From an uncultured Acholeplasmatales bacterium (GTDB lineage Bacteria > Bacillota_I > Bacilli_A > ML615J-28 > CAG-698), in the NCBI GenBank assembly GCA_937877075.1, contig CALEGD010000018.1, positions 1 to 16,620 of the forward strand: a stretch of DNA of 16,620 bases. Reading direction: 5' to 3'. Below are positions 15,624 through 16,620 of this stretch, in pieces. The notes beneath the pieces were generated by a model. It ran no database searches, was not told where the DNA came from, and saw nothing but the letters and a program-made list of their open reading frames with translations. Positions within the stretch are counted from its first letter, which is position 1, and each line of letters opens with the position of its first letter. The translations under genes and the position numbers were made by a program.

Positions 15624-16163
15624 ATGAAAAAACAAACAGAGAAAATAGTTCTATCGGGGCTCTTCATTGCCCTCGGAGTAATTATACCGCCACTCTTTCA
15701 TGCCGCCGGACCCGGAGTCGGTCAACTTATGTCACCGATGCACTTTCCGATTTTAATCGCCGGAATTATCGTCGGTTGGAAATATGGACTGGCAATCGGT
15801 ATCCTTACGCCAATCTTATCAGCATTAATGCCGTCCGGTATGCCCTTTTTCCCGGTTGCAACTGTTATGGCTGCAGAACTGGGAGTTTATGGACTTGTAA
15901 TCGGCTTGGTTTATGAAAACTTTCGTCCTTTCAAAACCGGACTCCTTAATATTTATCTGGCCCTTATTATTGCCATGTTAGCCGGAAGAATCGTCGGCGG
16001 CTCCATTAACGCTATAATCATGGGAATAAACGGACAAGCTTATGGTCTAAAAGTCTTTTTAATCGCTTATTTTGTCAAGACATGGCCGGCAATCTTATTA
16101 CAGTTTTTAGTAATTCCGCCAATAATCGAAATCTACGAAAACAAATTAACCCAGGGAAATTAG
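15624..16163 (+). CDS. ECF transporter S component (vitamin-binding membrane subunit)
   Basis: An integral membrane protein of 179 residues with about six hydrophobic segments, of the ECF S-component type (PF12822-like), which binds a vitamin or precursor and docks with a shared EcfA-EcfA'-EcfT energy module encoded elsewhere. Typical features are the short basic N-terminus MKKQTEKIVLSGLFIALG with the small-residue first helix used for docking, then GQLMSPMHFPILIAG and GWKYGLAIGILTPILSALM. The same broad family includes pantothenate and cobalamin (CbrT) specific members. The divergent cobalamin riboswitch and DUF4430 lipoprotein point to B12 or a corrinoid as substrate, but this is inference from the neighbourhood; residues alone do not decide it. 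ATG 15624 has GAGGT seven bases upstream. Single-gene unit with its own promoter and terminator. Confidence 0.85.
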   Translation: MKKQTEKIVLSGLFIALGVIIPPLFHAAGPGVGQLMSPMHFPILIAGIIVGWKYGLAIGILTPILSALMPSGMPFFPVATVMAAELGVYGLVIGLVYENFRPFKTGLLNIYLALIIAMLAGRIVGGSINAIIMGINGQAYGLKVFLIAYFVKTWPAILLQFLVIPPIIEIYENKLTQGN

Positions 16164-16184
16164 GAGAGATAATCTCCTTTTTTT
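16162..16184 (+). terminator. Intrinsic terminator of the ECF S component gene
   Basis: AGGAGA and TCTCCT form a perfect six-pair stem around the loop GATAA, followed by a run of seven T residues. The 5' arm overlaps the stop codon TAG, so the terminator is as close to the gene as possible. Confidence 0.85.
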
Positions 16185-16187
16185 CTT

Positions 16188-16206
16188 ATAACTTTTAATA
16201 AGTTAT
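16188..16206. repeat. Perfect inverted repeat upstream of the phosphofructokinase gene, operator candidate
   Basis: ATAACTT (16188-16194) and AAGTTAT (16200-16206) are perfect inverted copies separated by TTAAT. The repeat covers the -35 area of the following promoter, a typical site for a repressor dimer. It has no T-run of its own to make it a second terminator for the ECF gene. No regulator is encoded nearby. Confidence 0.4.
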
Positions 16207-16212
16207 TAATTT

Positions 16213-16221
16213 TGGTATAAT
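16213..16221 (+). promoter_or_regulatory. Extended -10 promoter of the phosphofructokinase gene
   Basis: TGGTATAAT is a perfect TGnTATAAT element about 34 bases before the start codon. The hexamer 17 bases upstream, TTTTAA (16193-16198), is a weak -35 and lies inside the inverted repeat. Confidence 0.6.
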
Positions 16222-16254
16222 ATTATTACTAGAATAATTTTTAAGGAGACTTAT

Positions 16255-16620
16255 ATGGCAAATTTACTTATAGCTCACGGCGGAGCTCCGACCGCAGTGA
16301 TTAACGCTTCCCTTGCCGGTGCGATTGAAGAAGCAAAAGAGCAGGGTTTTAAAGGAGAAATACTGGCTGCCAGATATGGAAGCAAAGGCCTTTTAAAGGA
16401 AGATTTCATTAAACTAACTAATCTCTCCAAAGCAGAAATTGAAGCTTTAAAACTAAGTCCGGGTTCAGCTATCGGCACCTCGAGACATCCGCTTGATGTG
16501 GAGGATTATTTAAAAATTATAAAGATTTTGAAAAAACACAATATTCGTTATCTGCTTTTCACCGGTGGAAACGGCTCAATGGATACCTGCGGCAAGATTC
16601 AGGCGGCTGCCGATGGAAAC
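16255..16620 (+). CDS. Phosphofructokinase, PPi-PFK-like branch (5' part, cut by window edge)
   Basis: The first 122 residues of a phosphofructokinase, the glycolytic enzyme that phosphorylates fructose 6-phosphate at C1; the frame runs open to the right edge. The N-terminus MANLLIAHGGAPTAVINAS corresponds to the glycine-rich nucleotide/pyrophosphate loop in the form used by the PPi-dependent and related group, which reads GGPTAVINAS rather than the GGDAPGMNA of ATP-PfkA. The second phosphate-loop motif is TGGNGSMDT (Gly104, Gly105, Asn106, Gly107, Ser108); Asn106 stands where ATP-type enzymes have the Asp of GGDGS. Donor choice (PPi or ATP) cannot be settled without the rest of the protein. 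ATG 16255 has AAGGAG seven bases upstream. Promoter and a possible operator lie directly upstream. Confidence 0.9.
   Translation, partial: MANLLIAHGGAPTAVINASLAGAIEEAKEQGFKGEILAARYGSKGLLKEDFIKLTNLSKAEIEALKLSPGSAIGTSRHPLDVEDYLKIIKILKKHNIRYLLFTGGNGSMDTCGKIQAAADGN

Noticed and set aside
16275..16478. Minus-strand open frame inside the phosphofructokinase gene, and other long frames opposite rpoB, rpoC, fusA and tuf
   Set aside because: They lie opposite or out of frame with clear conserved genes and show no family features or ribosome sites.
1..16620. CRISPR arrays, insertion sequences, tRNA or rRNA genes, UGA=Trp recoding
   Set aside because: No spaced direct repeats, transposase frames, cloverleaf or rRNA sequences were seen, and UGA ends several full-length genes here.

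Overview
The window looks like a chromosomal housekeeping locus from an AT-rich, low-GC Gram-positive bacterium (Bacillota), most likely a Bacilli lineage close to the Mollicutes (Erysipelotrichales / Acholeplasmatales / Izemoplasma type). Reasons: Bacillota-type RpoB and RpoC on separate genes, the long Bacillota form of S12, strong Shine-Dalgarno sequences, consensus sigma-A promoters, UUG start codons, ECF-type vitamin transport and a phosphofructokinase of the PPi-PFK-like branch. UGA is used as a normal stop (tatD, GNAT gene, lgt-family gene), so the code is standard and this is not a Mycoplasma/Spiroplasma with UGA=Trp.

Layout: almost everything from 1 to about 15540 is on the minus strand. 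Read in the direction of transcription: a cobalamin riboswitch (15351-15499) with its own promoter leads a DUF4430 lipoprotein gene ending in a clear terminator; then an Lgt-family membrane protein overlapping an RsmC/YbxB-type methyltransferase gene that is frameshifted; then rpoB and rpoC; then the str operon rpsL-rpsG-fusA-tuf; then a GNAT acetyltransferase, tatD, and the first ten codons of a secreted protein running off the left edge. On the plus strand, divergent from the riboswitch, lie an ECF transporter S component with its own promoter and terminator, and the 5' part of a phosphofructokinase gene cut by the right edge.

Gene cooperation: rpoB and rpoC make the catalytic core of RNA polymerase; rpsL, rpsG, fusA and tuf supply the decoding centre, 30S head and the two elongation GTPases. 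Promoters can be read with exact 17-bp spacers before rpoB (two, interleaved), rpsL (perfect consensus), tuf, the riboswitch and the ECF gene. Both the rpoB and rpsL transcripts begin with a hairpin directly after the predicted start site, suggesting attenuation at the entrance of both operons. The right end appears to be a B12-linked module: riboswitch, surface lipoprotein and divergent ECF S component.

No CRISPR, IS element, tRNA or rRNA was seen. The most notable points are the riboswitch/DUF4430/ECF cluster, the interleaved rpoB promoters aimed at a terminator-like hairpin, the broken methyltransferase gene, and an Lgt homologue that lacks two residues considered important in Lgt.
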